Positions 44,607 to 54,674 are shown, counted from the first letter of the stretch. The stretch: 64,000 nt of DNA from Ulvibacterium sp965228935 (GCF_965228935.1 NZ_OZ245846.1:2170001-2234000); one strand, 5' to 3'. A program made the numbers and translations. The notes: generated from the letters alone by a model not told the origin.

Positions 44607-45665
44607 TCAATTTTGATTCTCGAACAACCCCTTAATATCCTCTCTTTTGGAGACATTCAATTTTTTGTACAAATTGTTGATATGTGTCTTTACGGTACTG
44701 ACGCTGATAAAAAGGTCCGTTGCAATTTCCTTGTTGGTCTTTTCCTTTAAAATTTCGCTTACAATTTTCTGTTCCTGATAGGTGAGTTTTTCCAGGATAC
44801 CCTTTTTGGCAGTTGCTTTGGATTTTTTTCTTTGGAGCAACAAGTAAAGATTCAGTAGTATAGAAAGCATCAGGATGAAGGCCAAAATCCATTTCCCTGT
44901 AAAAAACATTGTGCCCTTACCCGAAGCAATTTGTCTGTCCAGGGCAATTTCATTTTCATAAAGTCGGGTATAATTAGTTTCGGGATACTTATTCTTCAAA
45001 CGATTCAGTAAATCATCGTAATAGGGATTGGCGTTCAGATTTTTTAGATAATAGGGGTAGGTCTCGTTTCTTCTATCCGATAAAAAGTCATAAACAAATA
45101 GTTCTGCCAAGGGCTCGTTAAGGCCAATACCAAATTCCTGAAGGCTCGTAAACCATTTCTCCGAATTGATTTTTTTGTTGGCTTCACTATTAAAATCATT
45201 GAAATCCACGATCATTTCTTCCTTTAGGAACTCTATTTCCTGGAGATTGTCGGAAGAGGGGTTCGTAGAAGCGATCTGACAAAATGTTTGTCCATTGGCC
45301 GATTTTGAGAAGTTTAAGGTATCCGTGTTATTAGCGATAAAAAGTATACTCTGGCTAAAATCACAGACCCCAAGTATGTGCGGATTTGGTTTGGGTTCCA
45401 TGTCGCAACCATCCAGATGTAGTCTATAAATTCGATTTTCTTCCGGAAGATTGCTTCCCTTAAAACTGAACCTGCCTAATGAGTCGACCTCTGTTTTTCG
45501 AATAATCTGATCCATATAGATTCGGGAAAGTTTTCTGTAATCCTCAATGTAGGAGAGATACACCGTCTTACCTTCATCAAGGTTTATTTGTCCGTCAAAA
45601 CGATATTGCCCCTGACTTTTAAGGATAGTGAAACAGATTAGAAAAAACAATATTCTTGTAGGCAT
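44607..45665 (-). CDS. Membrane-bound LuxR-type regulator with exported sensor
   Basis: 352 residues. Signal peptide (ILFFLICFTILKSQGQ), then a beta-rich outer domain (about 20-130) like the DUF4369 domains of thiol-disulfide proteins (FDGQINLDEGKTVYLSYIEDYRK). A membrane span at about 256-276 (GKWILAFILMLSILLNLYLLL) is followed by a LuxR helix-turn-helix (LTYQEQKIVSEILKEKTNKEIATDLFISVSTVKTHINNLYKKLNV). It is a one-component transmembrane regulator sensing something outside. Target genes are not evident. Confidence 0.83.
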   Translation of the reverse strand: MPTRILFFLICFTILKSQGQYRFDGQINLDEGKTVYLSYIEDYRKLSRIYMDQIIRKTEVDSLGRFSFKGSNLPEENRIYRLHLDGCDMEPKPNPHILGVCDFSQSILFIANNTDTLNFSKSANGQTFCQIASTNPSSDNLQEIEFLKEEMIVDFNDFNSEANKKINSEKWFTSLQEFGIGLNEPLAELFVYDFLSDRRNETYPYYLKNLNANPYYDDLLNRLKNKYPETNYTRLYENEIALDRQIASGKGTMFFTGKWILAFILMLSILLNLYLLLQRKKSKATAKKGILEKLTYQEQKIVSEILKEKTNKEIATDLFISVSTVKTHINNLYKKLNVSKREDIKGLFENQN

Positions 45666-45762
45666 AAATTACGTGACCAATAAGGAATAAAAATACAGGT
45701 TTTGCGTAACAAATGGAGTTAAATTGCGTCCTATAGGTACATCAATCAAAAGAAATTGGAAA

Positions 45763-45918
45763 ATGGGTTGTTTCAGAGTCTTATTGGCCATCTTATTTCC
45801 GCCCTTGTCCGTTATCGATCAGGGATGCGGATCTATTCTTATTGTCTTTTTACTCACCTTATGTGGATGGGTCCCTGGGGTAATAGCTGCTCTTGTAATC
45901 TTGAATAATCCGAATTAG
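45763..45918 (+). CDS. YqaE/Pmp3 family membrane protein
   Basis: 51 residues, start at 45763 (MGCFRVLLAILFPPLSV). Two membrane spans, with GCGSILIVFLLTLCGWVPGVIAALVIL, match the Pmp3/YqaE family exactly in length and motif order. These small proteins are linked to stress tolerance and membrane potential in yeast and plants. The gene lies alone between the LuxR regulator and lipB. Confidence 0.9.
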   Translation: MGCFRVLLAILFPPLSVIDQGCGSILIVFLLTLCGWVPGVIAALVILNNPN

Positions 45919-45992
45919 AAACCCTTACCTAAGCTACTTTGGCGGAGAATCATAATGTATTCATAAGAAATACAAAAGTGACCCTATCATCG

Positions 45993-46000
45993 TATCTTTG
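45993..46000 (+). promoter_or_regulatory. -7 element immediately before lipB
   Basis: TATCTTTG matches TAnnTTTG and ends 6 nt before the lipB ATG at 46006. If used, the transcript would be leaderless or almost so. No TTG at 20-nt spacing. Confidence 0.4.
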
Positions 46001-46005
46001 CCTTT

Positions 46006-46722
46006 ATGAATAAAAAGGTGGCCATACAGGATTTGGGATTTCATGACTACAAGAAGACATGGGAGTATCAGGAGATACTTTTCCAGGAAATCGTAGACCT
46101 TAAAATCAAAAATAGAAGACAAGGGTTCACATTAAGTACACCCAATCATTTCTTGTTTGTGGAACACCCCCATGTGTATACCTTGGGCAAGAGTGGGAAC
46201 ATCGATAATTTGTTGGTGGACGAAAAACAACTGGCCAAAAAAGGGGCCAAGTTCTACAGAATAAATCGTGGGGGGGATATCACCTATCATGGTCCTGGAC
46301 AGATTGTGGGCTATCCGATCTTGGATTTGGACAACTTCTTTACCGATATCCATAAATACCTTCGATTTTTGGAGGAAATGGTCATTTTAACCTTGGCCGA
46401 ATATGGACTAAAAGGGGAGCGTTCCGAAGGGGAAACCGGAGTATGGTTGGATGTCGGTACTCCCTTTGCCCGCAAAATCTGCGCCCTGGGCGTTCGTGCC
46501 AGCCGATGGGTTACCATGCACGGCTTTGCATTGAACGTAAATACGGATTTAGGCTATTTTGACCATATGATCCCTTGTGGTATTCAGGATAAGGCCGTTA
46601 CTTCCTTAAATGTGGAATTGGGAAAAAGCGAAGTGGAAATGGAGCTGGTAAAACCAAAATTGCTCAAGCATTTTGAGGTGCTCTTCGAAGCGGAATTGAT
46701 CCAACAAAAAGCCAGAGTGTAA
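46006..46722 (+). CDS. lipB: Octanoyltransferase LipB
   Basis: 238 residues. Transfers octanoate from acyl carrier protein to lipoyl domains, the first step of lipoate synthesis. VEHPHVYTLGKSG, RINRGGDITYHGPGQIVGYPI and KICALGVRASRWVTMHGFALNVNTDL are family motifs. Catalytic Lys157 and Cys191 (in MIPCGI) are present. A -7 element lies only 6 nt before the start. A short hairpin follows the stop. Confidence 0.95.
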   Translation: MNKKVAIQDLGFHDYKKTWEYQEILFQEIVDLKIKNRRQGFTLSTPNHFLFVEHPHVYTLGKSGNIDNLLVDEKQLAKKGAKFYRINRGGDITYHGPGQIVGYPILDLDNFFTDIHKYLRFLEEMVILTLAEYGLKGERSEGETGVWLDVGTPFARKICALGVRASRWVTMHGFALNVNTDLGYFDHMIPCGIQDKAVTSLNVELGKSEVEMELVKPKLLKHFEVLFEAELIQQKARV

Positions 46723-46732
46723 ACCCTGGCTT
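46709..46732 (+). terminator. Weak hairpin after lipB
   Basis: AAGCCAG and CTGGCTT form a 7-bp stem spanning the lipB stop codon. The T-run comes only after 13 nt, so termination is uncertain. Confidence 0.35.
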
Positions 46733-46754
46733 CCCTCAAAATCTATTTTTTCCT

Positions 46755-47450
46755 TTACTTGCTCAACTGGGTAAGTGCCATACTGTTGGTGACGGTTCCA
46801 TTTTTATCATAGGTTTCTTGTTTGACCATACCGATGTCTTCTGCCACCCATAAGCGGGACGGGAAGGTCTGGGTCGCGCCCATGGTCTTGGATTGGGTAT
46901 CGTTGTAAAGCACATAACAATCAAAAGTACCGGCAGGTGTGGTCACGTTTTCTTGTTTCTCCACTTTGCGATTGATCATGTTCACCTCGATGTTCATGTT
47001 TACACCGGCCATACTTATGGCCATGGTTACATTGGCATCATTCAGGGTTTGGCCTACGCTTAAGTCGTTTGGCAGTTCTATGTCCGTACCGGTGATCTCA
47101 TATTCCATATCCTTGAACTGACTGGTCATCGCTTCTGGGAGCAGGGAATTATAGTCAATTTTAATGCCCTTTCCGGTACAGATATAGGTATAATCCGAGG
47201 TAAAAACTTCCTTTCCCTTTTTATCGGCGAACTTCATGGACATCGTTGCACGGGTCTCGCCACCCGAATTGTCCACTTTGGTAATCGTATAGTCGGTAAC
47301 GCCCTCACTCTTTCCCTTTTTATTGTACATGGTGTATTGAAACGTAGTCCCCTCTACCAAAGGATAGTATTTACTGCAACTGTCTTGGGATAACATGGTA
47401 TGTGTCCCAAACAGTACAGCCAGGGTCAACCCCAGTATGGTCTTTTTCAT
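46755..47450 (-). CDS. TapB/DUF3108-like secreted protein
   Basis: 231 residues. Signal peptide ending TMLSQ. SKYYPLVEGTTFQYTMYNKKGKSEGVTDYTI is the start of the beta-barrel-like DUF3108/TapB fold, and TPAGTFDCYVLYNDTQSK and WVAEDIGMVKQETYDKNG continue it. Members are periplasmic; some bind tubulin-like or envelope partners but the role here is open. It lies 15 nt after the OmpA-family gene on the same strand and may be in one transcript. Confidence 0.8.
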   Translation of the reverse strand: MKKTILGLTLAVLFGTHTMLSQDSCSKYYPLVEGTTFQYTMYNKKGKSEGVTDYTITKVDNSGGETRATMSMKFADKKGKEVFTSDYTYICTGKGIKIDYNSLLPEAMTSQFKDMEYEITGTDIELPNDLSVGQTLNDANVTMAISMAGVNMNIEVNMINRKVEKQENVTTPAGTFDCYVLYNDTQSKTMGATQTFPSRLWVAEDIGMVKQETYDKNGTVTNSMALTQLSK

Positions 47451-47465
47451 AGCTAAATACTTGTA

Positions 47466-48803
47466 TTATTGTTTGATAAACTCAACCCTTCTATTCTGGG
47501 CCTTTCCGTCTGCCGTACCATTATCGCCTACCGGTTCGGTCTCGCCTTTGCCTTCGGTCATTAACCGATCTGAGGAAACATTATATACGGAAACCAGGGC
47601 ATTTTTTACGGCATCTGCCCTTTTTTTGGACAGTTCCATATTGGAGGCGTCATTGCCATCGGCATCGGTATGCCCCACAATTTTAAGCTTCATAGAAGCT
47701 TCCTGTTGAAGGACTTGGGATATTTGCCGAATGACCCCCATGGATTGAGGCTTTAGATTGGCCGAACCCGATTCGAACAAAATTGCGTTGGTCGATATTT
47801 TACCCTCCGAAATCAATTTACGGCGCAGATCCACACCTCCTTCGGCCACTTTGAGATTGGTGATAAACACCTTTTCTTTTCCATCCTTAAAATTGTTCAT
47901 GTGAAATTTCACGGTATGCAATACAGCTCCGGCGGGTAATAATCTAGGTACGTCCAAATATTTAACCTCGTTGATCCAGAGTCTAAAGCGCTGTTTGTTG
48001 GCGGCTATCGATACGTGTGGCATATCCAGGATTTCATCCCGTAAATCAGCTTTGACCGTACTGCGTATCTCCCTTTTTCCATTGATCCTGTTTTCAACGG
48101 TGACCCCGATCGCCGCATACTGACAGAACGGGATTTCGGCATAGGCATAGTTTGTTCCCTCTTTAAATTTGTCGTCATCACTTAAGGTAACCCTAAGTTG
48201 TGCCGTGGAAGAGGTTTGCCTATCTAGGCCTACGGCACCTATATCAAATTCAATGGTGTATTCCTCCGGCAGTTTTGGCACATCGGGCACATAATAAATG
48301 TTATAACCTGATTTAAGTTCGAGCCATTTTTGGGGCGAATCGCCCATAGTAATGATTTCCCCTCCCGCATTGGTATTCCACTTTGAGGGGAAATCCCCAA
48401 TGAAGTCGTTTGCAAAATCATCAAAAAACATTATTTTATCTCCGGGAACAAAATCGAACTTGCTATAGACCGTAATCGATTTTTCGGCAGTTTGTCCCAT
48501 TCCTGAATTACCATCGCTGGTCCCACCGCCCGAACTGGAACCGGAAGTATTGGGTTCCGTACTTTGCGGAATAGGATTTCCTCCCTGACCATTTCCCTTG
48601 GAACCAGGTTCTAGAATACTGTCCAGCACTTGGTCGGTTTTTTCCGTAGTCTCTTTGTCAACCCTTCGTTCCACGGCTCTTTCAGCGGCTTTCTCGGCAC
48701 GTTTGCCCAGCTTTTTCAGAAATTGGGCATTTGTGGTCTGTACAAACCCAAATAGAAGAAAAAAGATGCCTACTATCTTAATGGTTTTACCTAATTTTTC
48801 CAT
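47466..48803 (-). CDS. OmpA family protein
   Basis: 445 residues. Signal peptide (ending TNAQ), a basic coiled stretch (KKLGKRAEKAAERAVERRVDKE), a Ser/Gly/Pro linker (about 70-105) and a beta-rich middle domain with FDFVPGDKIMFFDDFANDF. The C-terminal OmpA domain (about 335-445, LFESGSANLKPQS, KIVGHTDADGNDASNMELSKKRADAVKNAL, GKAQNRRVEFIKQ) binds peptidoglycan. It is probably an outer-membrane-attached scaffold. It is followed by the TapB-like gene. Confidence 0.9.
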   Translation of the reverse strand: MEKLGKTIKIVGIFFLLFGFVQTTNAQFLKKLGKRAEKAAERAVERRVDKETTEKTDQVLDSILEPGSKGNGQGGNPIPQSTEPNTSGSSSGGGTSDGNSGMGQTAEKSITVYSKFDFVPGDKIMFFDDFANDFIGDFPSKWNTNAGGEIITMGDSPQKWLELKSGYNIYYVPDVPKLPEEYTIEFDIGAVGLDRQTSSTAQLRVTLSDDDKFKEGTNYAYAEIPFCQYAAIGVTVENRINGKREIRSTVKADLRDEILDMPHVSIAANKQRFRLWINEVKYLDVPRLLPAGAVLHTVKFHMNNFKDGKEKVFITNLKVAEGGVDLRRKLISEGKISTNAILFESGSANLKPQSMGVIRQISQVLQQEASMKLKIVGHTDADGNDASNMELSKKRADAVKNALVSVYNVSSDRLMTEGKGETEPVGDNGTADGKAQNRRVEFIKQ

Positions 48804-49057
48804 GACTATAGTACTAAATTGCTGTTTTTTAAAAATACAAAATATCCTTCACCGCTGATGTGCGTTTATACTTACGGAGCATTTTAGGTCCGGACTTTAC
48901 ACTTCTGCATATCACAGTTTTTTAATGCCTCTCTAAAATTGTGAAGATTTAGGGGGAAATTTTATGCATTCGGTTAAATTTAGAAACCATCACGATCCAA
49001 AGACAAAAAAATGTACGGTTGGTAGGTAATGCTGTATAAATGGGGGGATTGAGATTG

Positions 49058-51520
49058 TCAATTCATGCTGTACAAGACAAAGGAGTTGTCCTGGTCCTTT
49101 ACCACAACTTCCAATCTCCTATTATTGTCCACATCGCCCAAATCTATAGGGGAAGTGCCTACGATCGGAAAATTGGGAATGGGCTTCGCATTGCTGTCAA
49201 AAAGATAAACCCTTTGATTTTGAATATCGGTTAGGGTAACATATATCTTATCGTAGATATAAAAGATCTTTGGAGGTAGATATACGCCCAGATCCAGTTC
49301 TACCTTGTTTCCCTTAATACTGAGTTCATTGTTGTTCATAAGTACAAGGGTTTTGTTGGTAGCATCAAGGCCATGATCCTCATTTAGATTGAGGTCGGCC
49401 TCCGACATCTTTCCCCTTTCATCAATTTGGTACAAAATCCCCTTTTTGTCCGTGGCAATGAATTTATTCTTGTATACATATATTTCGTTTTCCGAGAAAT
49501 CGATTTTCTTGTCCACCTTTACCCGAACTTTACCTACCCGGCTTAAAATCTTTAGGCTGCCGTCCGAAAGCTTAAACGTTAGATAATCCTTTTTGCCAAT
49601 TCTAAAATGCTTTGGAGCACTGAGAACGGGGTGCTCCGCCTCGGTATAGGTAAAACCGGTTACGATGTTGCCTTTGTTATTGTACATGAAAATCTTTTCG
49701 TTCTGCACCACAACAAAGCGATAATCCTTCTTTCCATCATAGTCAAAGACCGCAAGGGGATTCAAATTTCCACCCTCAAATGATTTTACAAAGGGTTTTA
49801 CCTCCTTTCCGTTTCTATCCAGAATCAGAAATTGATTGTTTGTCGTGAAGGCAAGTTGTAAACGACCATTCTTATAAATATCTACTTGATGCACCTTGCC
49901 TTGAATACGGCCATCCAATTTTTTGCTCCAAAGTATTTTGCCTTTCCTTGTTATTAGATAAAGGGTGTTGTCCTCATCTTGAACAACAATTTCCTTGGCC
50001 TTGGTATTATGATTGACAACGAATTGTGGATTTGTGGCAATTTCATTTTCCAGGTTTTTGGAAAACGATTTGGAAATACGTCTACTGGATTTTTTTGGTG
50101 TAATGCTACTTACAAGGGCATTGGTGTGGAAAATGTCCTTGTCGGCCACTACCTGCGCCGCATATGTCGTGGATTGGAGCCTTGATCTGGCAAAATCCTG
50201 AATGAAGGTTTTCGAAAAATGAGTATCCAGTATATCCTTTATGCCCTTGGAATCAGAGATATACAAAACGGTAGATTCGGAGGCTATGTTTTCCATAGCT
50301 GTCTCATAGACTGGGGTGTCCTTAAAGGTGTTGTTGTTTTTATGGCTTCGGATAACGGTCTGTAAAATTTCCTTTTCCCCGGCAAAAACAAAGGCATTGT
50401 CTAGAACCGTAGCATATTGTGCATCAAAATCCTTGATAAGCGGGGAAAGCAGTTTTTCCAAAAAATTACTTTGGCCCAGTTCCAGAATTTCGTTTCCTTG
50501 AAAATCAAGGGAGCCCACTTGCATCGCTCCCAGATACTCGGCAATGGTTTCGGATCCAAAAGTGTTTAGCAGTACCGCTTTTTTGGAATTGAGATAGATA
50601 AACCCAATTTCCTCTACCGTGGAAAACAAGGAATCTTCAGGTACGGAATACCCTAAATATCCACGTTTGTTCTTGGCGAATATCTCATAATCATGGAATG
50701 TATAGGATAGGATGGCCCGGGCATTTTTTGGGGCAAAATTCTGGATAGTATTGGCCAAGGGCGTTGTATCCTTAAAAAGGTCCAGGTAGTTTTGGGTGGA
50801 ATCCTGCACCATACTTATTCCCCTTAAATTGATTTGATCCAATTGCAGGTCGATATCGAGGGATAACCAATCCGAAAAGCCTGTTATGTCGATTACAGGG
50901 TTGTCCTTCAAAAGAGATTCAAGAAGCTCTGCGTTTTCGTCCATATCCATAAAAAGGGAAGCCGGCTTTGTGGTCCCCGAGGCCTTATAAAGTTTTAGCA
51001 GTTCCTTCGGAATTTCGACCTTTTCAAAATTCGTTAACAAATCCTCCAATACGGATTGTGATGAACTTATGGCAATTTTATCATCCAAACGGGATGCAAA
51101 GAACATTGTTCCATCAATAGTATACCGATTTATTTCTTCCCGGCCTTGGGCAAGGCTCTCGACCGTCTTGTTTTTTATACTGTCCAGGTTTATTACATCC
51201 GGACTAAAATCGGTGATGAAAGTGTACCCCCATTCTTTTTCCGTGGATTTTGAAAAAGTCAATAAGCCCGAGGTTTGGGGATGGACATAATTGAGATTAT
51301 GCACGATCTTGGCAATATCGTTGTACGTTTTTGAGGACTCAAAATGTTTGAGGAAATCGTTGTTTTGAAGACTTTCCCTAAAGCTATCAAAAGAATTTAT
51401 TTTGATGAGTAGGGACGCGTTAACGGGAACAAGCTCCAAAAAGGATGAAGTAGTTTTATTCTCTTTTTGACAGCCGAAAATCAGAAAAAGAAAACCTAGG
51501 ATAAGGATTTTGGACTTCAT
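49058..51520 (-). CDS. Large lipoprotein with beta-propeller-like C-terminus
   Basis: 820 residues. Signal peptide with lipobox FGC at about residue 17. The N-terminal half (SFLELVPVNASLLIKINSFDSF, PASLFMDMDENAELLE) resembles the DUF3352-like lipoproteins, while residues about 520-820 contain repeated strands of PQQ/FG-GAP propeller type (NTLYLITRKGKILWSKKLDG, NNQFLILDRNGKEV, LGDVDNNRRLEVVVKDQDNS). It is transcribed from the rnhB side, 28 bp away, and the same neighbour pair recurs in flavobacteria as far as I recall. Function unknown. Confidence 0.8.
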   Translation of the reverse strand: MKSKILILGFLFLIFGCQKENKTTSSFLELVPVNASLLIKINSFDSFRESLQNNDFLKHFESSKTYNDIAKIVHNLNYVHPQTSGLLTFSKSTEKEWGYTFITDFSPDVINLDSIKNKTVESLAQGREEINRYTIDGTMFFASRLDDKIAISSSQSVLEDLLTNFEKVEIPKELLKLYKASGTTKPASLFMDMDENAELLESLLKDNPVIDITGFSDWLSLDIDLQLDQINLRGISMVQDSTQNYLDLFKDTTPLANTIQNFAPKNARAILSYTFHDYEIFAKNKRGYLGYSVPEDSLFSTVEEIGFIYLNSKKAVLLNTFGSETIAEYLGAMQVGSLDFQGNEILELGQSNFLEKLLSPLIKDFDAQYATVLDNAFVFAGEKEILQTVIRSHKNNNTFKDTPVYETAMENIASESTVLYISDSKGIKDILDTHFSKTFIQDFARSRLQSTTYAAQVVADKDIFHTNALVSSITPKKSSRRISKSFSKNLENEIATNPQFVVNHNTKAKEIVVQDEDNTLYLITRKGKILWSKKLDGRIQGKVHQVDIYKNGRLQLAFTTNNQFLILDRNGKEVKPFVKSFEGGNLNPLAVFDYDGKKDYRFVVVQNEKIFMYNNKGNIVTGFTYTEAEHPVLSAPKHFRIGKKDYLTFKLSDGSLKILSRVGKVRVKVDKKIDFSENEIYVYKNKFIATDKKGILYQIDERGKMSEADLNLNEDHGLDATNKTLVLMNNNELSIKGNKVELDLGVYLPPKIFYIYDKIYVTLTDIQNQRVYLFDSNAKPIPNFPIVGTSPIDLGDVDNNRRLEVVVKDQDNSFVLYSMN

Positions 51521-51548
51521 GTAAATACTTTACCGTAAAAGTAAACTT

Positions 51549-52172
51549 TTAAAACTCTAAGGTCAATTGATCCGGCAATAACCTAAAACTTTTTCTGTGG
51601 TATTTTGTCGTGCCATATTTGAGGATAGCCTCGCGGTGTTCACGGGTTGGGTAGCCTTTATTCTTTTTCCAGTTGTACATGGGGAATTCCTCATGCAACT
51701 TTTCCATATAGGCATCCCTATAGGTCTTGGCGAGTACGGAAGCGGCGGCAATGCTCATGTATTTGCTGTCCCCCTTCACAATACTTTTATGCGGAATATT
51801 TTTATAGGACTTGAACCGGTTTCCATCCACAATAATAAACTTTGGTGTTATGTCGAGTGATTCAATGGCTTTGTGCATGGCCAAGATGGAAGCATTAAGA
51901 ATATTGATTTCGTCAATTTTTTCGGGATACACATGTGCCACACCACAACAGATACAATCCTTTTCCAATATAGGCAGTAAAGAGTTCCGTTTGCTGTGGG
52001 AAAGCTGTTTGGAATCGTTTAAAATATCATTTTCAAAGTCTTCGGGAAGGAGTATGGCGGCGGCCGTTACCGGTCCTGCGAGACAGCCTCTGCCCGCTTC
52101 ATCGGTACCTACTTCATCAATATCGGAATAAAAGGATTTTAACACTTGAAACAGGTTTTGATCGGGGTACAA
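51549..52172 (-). CDS. rnhB: Ribonuclease HII
   Basis: 207 residues. Removes RNA from RNA-DNA hybrids and single ribonucleotides from [17 protein letters not shown] carries Asp24 and Glu25 of the catalytic DEDD set; [12 protein letters not shown] and [40 protein letters not shown] complete the family pattern. Length is normal. It diverges from the putative porin gene and is followed by the large lipoprotein gene. Confidence 0.95.
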   Translation of the reverse strand: MYPDQNLFQVLKSFYSDIDEVGTDEAGRGCLAGPVTAAAILLPEDFENDILNDSKQLSHSKRNSLLPILEKDCICCGVAHVYPEKIDEINILNASILAMHKAIESLDITPKFIIVDGNRFKSYKNIPHKSIVKGDSKYMSIAAASVLAKTYRDAYMEKLHEEFPMYNWKKNKGYPTREHREAILKYGTTKYHRKSFRLLPDQLTLEF

Positions 52173-52273
52173 TACAAGTATAGTAAATTTTGATAGAAAA
52201 TTATTTGTGCCAACTTTGATGATGTCCCGTGTAGGCTGGGAAAACTTTCACATTTCATTAGGAACAAAAAAAT

Positions 52274-52281
52274 TAACTTTG
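52274..52281 (+). promoter_or_regulatory. -7-like element upstream of the putative porin gene
   Basis: TAACTTTG matches TAnnTTTG and lies 120 nt before the start at 52401, leaving a long leader that contains a hairpin TCCCG...CGGGA at 52346-52363. No TTG at the 20-nt spacing. Confidence 0.3.
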
Positions 52282-52400
52282 TCCACGAAACTTGTTTTGA
52301 TATACTGCTTAATGCAAATGCCAAAATGGTTGATTGTAATAATCCCGGCTTATGACGGGACCTGTTTAATGCTTCTTTAATGGGGCCGTCATCCAATTTA

Positions 52401-54392
52401 ATGAAATATTTTCCTTTCCTGTTTTTACTGTTTTTTGGATTCTCGCTGTGCGCTCAGGAAGATTCCATTCCACCTGCCAAGAAACTGGATACCTCCCGTT
52501 TAGGGGAAAGGACAATAAAACCGGGAAATGAAAAAATGGAAGCCCCTTCCCAGGAATTGACGATTAGGGACTATAAGATAATTTCATATGCCCGGGACAC
52601 GACCTTCCTGGATACCACCTTGACCATACAAAAGGAATACCGTTATAATTATTTGAGAAAGGACGATTTTGAACTTATGCCTTTTTCCAATGTAGGCCAG
52701 CCCTACAATAAATTAGGTGTCGATTTTGATCGTAGAAACCTTTATCCTTTATTAGGGGCCGAAGCACTTCACTTTAATTATATGGAGATGGAGGACATTA
52801 TGTATTATGATGTTCCAACACCTATGACCGATCTCTTTTTTAAGACAACTTTTGAACAAGGCCAACTCTTGGATGCCATGCTAACGTTCAATACGTCAAG
52901 GAGACTCAATTTTTCCATAGCCTATAAGGGCTTTAGATCTTTGGGAAAATACGCATTTGACCAAGCGGAGTCCGGCAACTTCAGGACGACCACTAACTAT
53001 ATCACCGCGAATGGACGGTATAGTCTACGCGCACATATTGCCGCCCAGGATATAGAGACGGAAGAAAATGGAGGCTTGCTGAACCGGGAACAATTTGAGA
53101 CCGGTGGTGAAGACAATGAATTTCTTGATCGATCCAGGATAGATGTTAGATTCACCGATGCCAATAATAAAATATTAGGAAAGCGTTATTTTTTGGACCA
53201 TCAATACAAATTGTTGAGAAGCAATCGAGACTCTACTAAAGTCGAGGCAACTTCCTTGACCATTGGTCACAAGTTCAATTACGAGACCAAGTACTATCAG
53301 TTCATACAAACGGCCAACAATGATTACTTTGGGAACGCCTTTCTTACGGATGTCAATGATAAGGCCAGTCTTAAGACCATGTTTAATGAATTTAGTGCGG
53401 AATTCTTTAATACAATTCTAGGAAGGCTTCAGGGAAACATAAGTCTTTACAATTACAATTATTTCTTTAACAGTATCCTAATAACTGATACACAGCAAAT
53501 CGATAATAGGTTAAAAGGCGAGGAAATCGCTATTGGGGCGAAGTATGAAAAACAGATAGGCGGTTTTCAGCTAAGAGGAGATATGAAATACAATGTGTCC
53601 GGAAGTTTAACGGGTAGTATTCTGGATGCCTCGGCGAGCTACCGCTTCAATGAAAATAACCATCTCAGGGTTTCGATCCATTCCTCTTCCAGGATGCCAA
53701 ACTTCAATTTTTTGCTTTATCAAAGTGAATATGAGAATTACAACTGGCAGAATACGGCCATATTCGAAAATCAAAGGGTAAACAACATTCAGGTCAATTT
53801 CGATTCTGGTTTTTGGGGCAGTATAATGGCCAAATACACCACTTTGGATAACTATACCTATTTCACTTTAGATCTAGACAACCCAGTAGATGAAGGAATG
53901 GAATTGGGTAATATAAGGCCCTTTCAGGAAGGCAATAGTGTAAACCACTTAAAAATAAAATATAACAAAGAGTTTAAGTTGGGAGGTTTTGCGCTAAACA
54001 ATACCGTGATGTACCAGAATGTTTCGCAAACCAACAATGTGCTCAATGTTCCCCAATTGGTAACTAGGAATACCTTGTATTTTTCTTCCGATGTATTTAA
54101 AAAGGCCATGTACTTACAGACGGGTATTACATTTAAGTATTTCACGGCTTACAATATGGATGGGTACAATCCGCTTCTTGGGGAATTCTACATTCAAAAT
54201 ACGGAAAGTTTTGGAGGATATCCACTACTGGATTTTTTCATCAATGCCCGGGTAAAGCAGACCAGGATATATCTTAAAGCGGAGCACTTCAACTCTTCTT
54301 TTGGAGGAAACTTCGATTTTTATTCGGCACCGAACTATCCGTACCGGGACTTTGTAATTCGTTTTGGTCTGGTCTGGAATTTCTTTTCTTAA
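52401..54392 (+). CDS. Putative porin (beta-barrel outer membrane protein)
   Basis: 663 residues, started at 52401 (MKYFPFLFLLFFGFSLCAQED) for the clean signal peptide. After a short disordered stretch the rest is alternating aromatic and polar strands of a large beta barrel (DDFELMPFSNVGQPYNKLG, LNFSIAYKGFRSLGKYAF, FQLRGDMKYNVSGSL). It ends with a phenylalanine-rich C-terminus (VIRFGLVWNFFS), as outer membrane proteins do. It belongs to the 'putative porin' family of Bacteroidota. Solute is unknown. Confidence 0.85.
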   Translation: MKYFPFLFLLFFGFSLCAQEDSIPPAKKLDTSRLGERTIKPGNEKMEAPSQELTIRDYKIISYARDTTFLDTTLTIQKEYRYNYLRKDDFELMPFSNVGQPYNKLGVDFDRRNLYPLLGAEALHFNYMEMEDIMYYDVPTPMTDLFFKTTFEQGQLLDAMLTFNTSRRLNFSIAYKGFRSLGKYAFDQAESGNFRTTTNYITANGRYSLRAHIAAQDIETEENGGLLNREQFETGGEDNEFLDRSRIDVRFTDANNKILGKRYFLDHQYKLLRSNRDSTKVEATSLTIGHKFNYETKYYQFIQTANNDYFGNAFLTDVNDKASLKTMFNEFSAEFFNTILGRLQGNISLYNYNYFFNSILITDTQQIDNRLKGEEIAIGAKYEKQIGGFQLRGDMKYNVSGSLTGSILDASASYRFNENNHLRVSIHSSSRMPNFNFLLYQSEYENYNWQNTAIFENQRVNNIQVNFDSGFWGSIMAKYTTLDNYTYFTLDLDNPVDEGMELGNIRPFQEGNSVNHLKIKYNKEFKLGGFALNNTVMYQNVSQTNNVLNVPQLVTRNTLYFSSDVFKKAMYLQTGITFKYFTAYNMDGYNPLLGEFYIQNTESFGGYPLLDFFINARVKQTRIYLKAEHFNSSFGGNFDFYSAPNYPYRDFVIRFGLVWNFFS

Positions 54393-54607
54393 AAGGATTC
54401 CTTCCAATTTCACTACTTTTTCAGTATTGCCTTATGCTATACACAGATAAATAAGATTTTCTTGAACACTATTTTTGGTTTATTTCTTACCTGCTGCAAA
54501 ATGTGAAGGAGTAGTTCTATACCCTTTAAATAGGTGCATTTTTGACATTTCCCTTGGCCCTTGTAAAATGATTATTCCTAACCTTTTCAAAAAAAATTGC
54601 CCAGAGG

Positions 54608-54638
54608 TTGTACAAACAAAAAAACCGGTTTATATTTG
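54608..54638 (+). promoter_or_regulatory. rRNA operon promoter
   Basis: TTG at 54608-54610, 20-nt spacer, TATATTTG at 54631-54638. Same geometry as the tRNA-Met and lysS promoters. About 180 nt of leader follow before 16S. The 215 bp between the porin gene and this promoter hold nothing else I can name. Confidence 0.7.
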
Positions 54639-54674
54639 CAGCCGCTTTGGGGGACGCCCCCGGGGTTTATGGAA

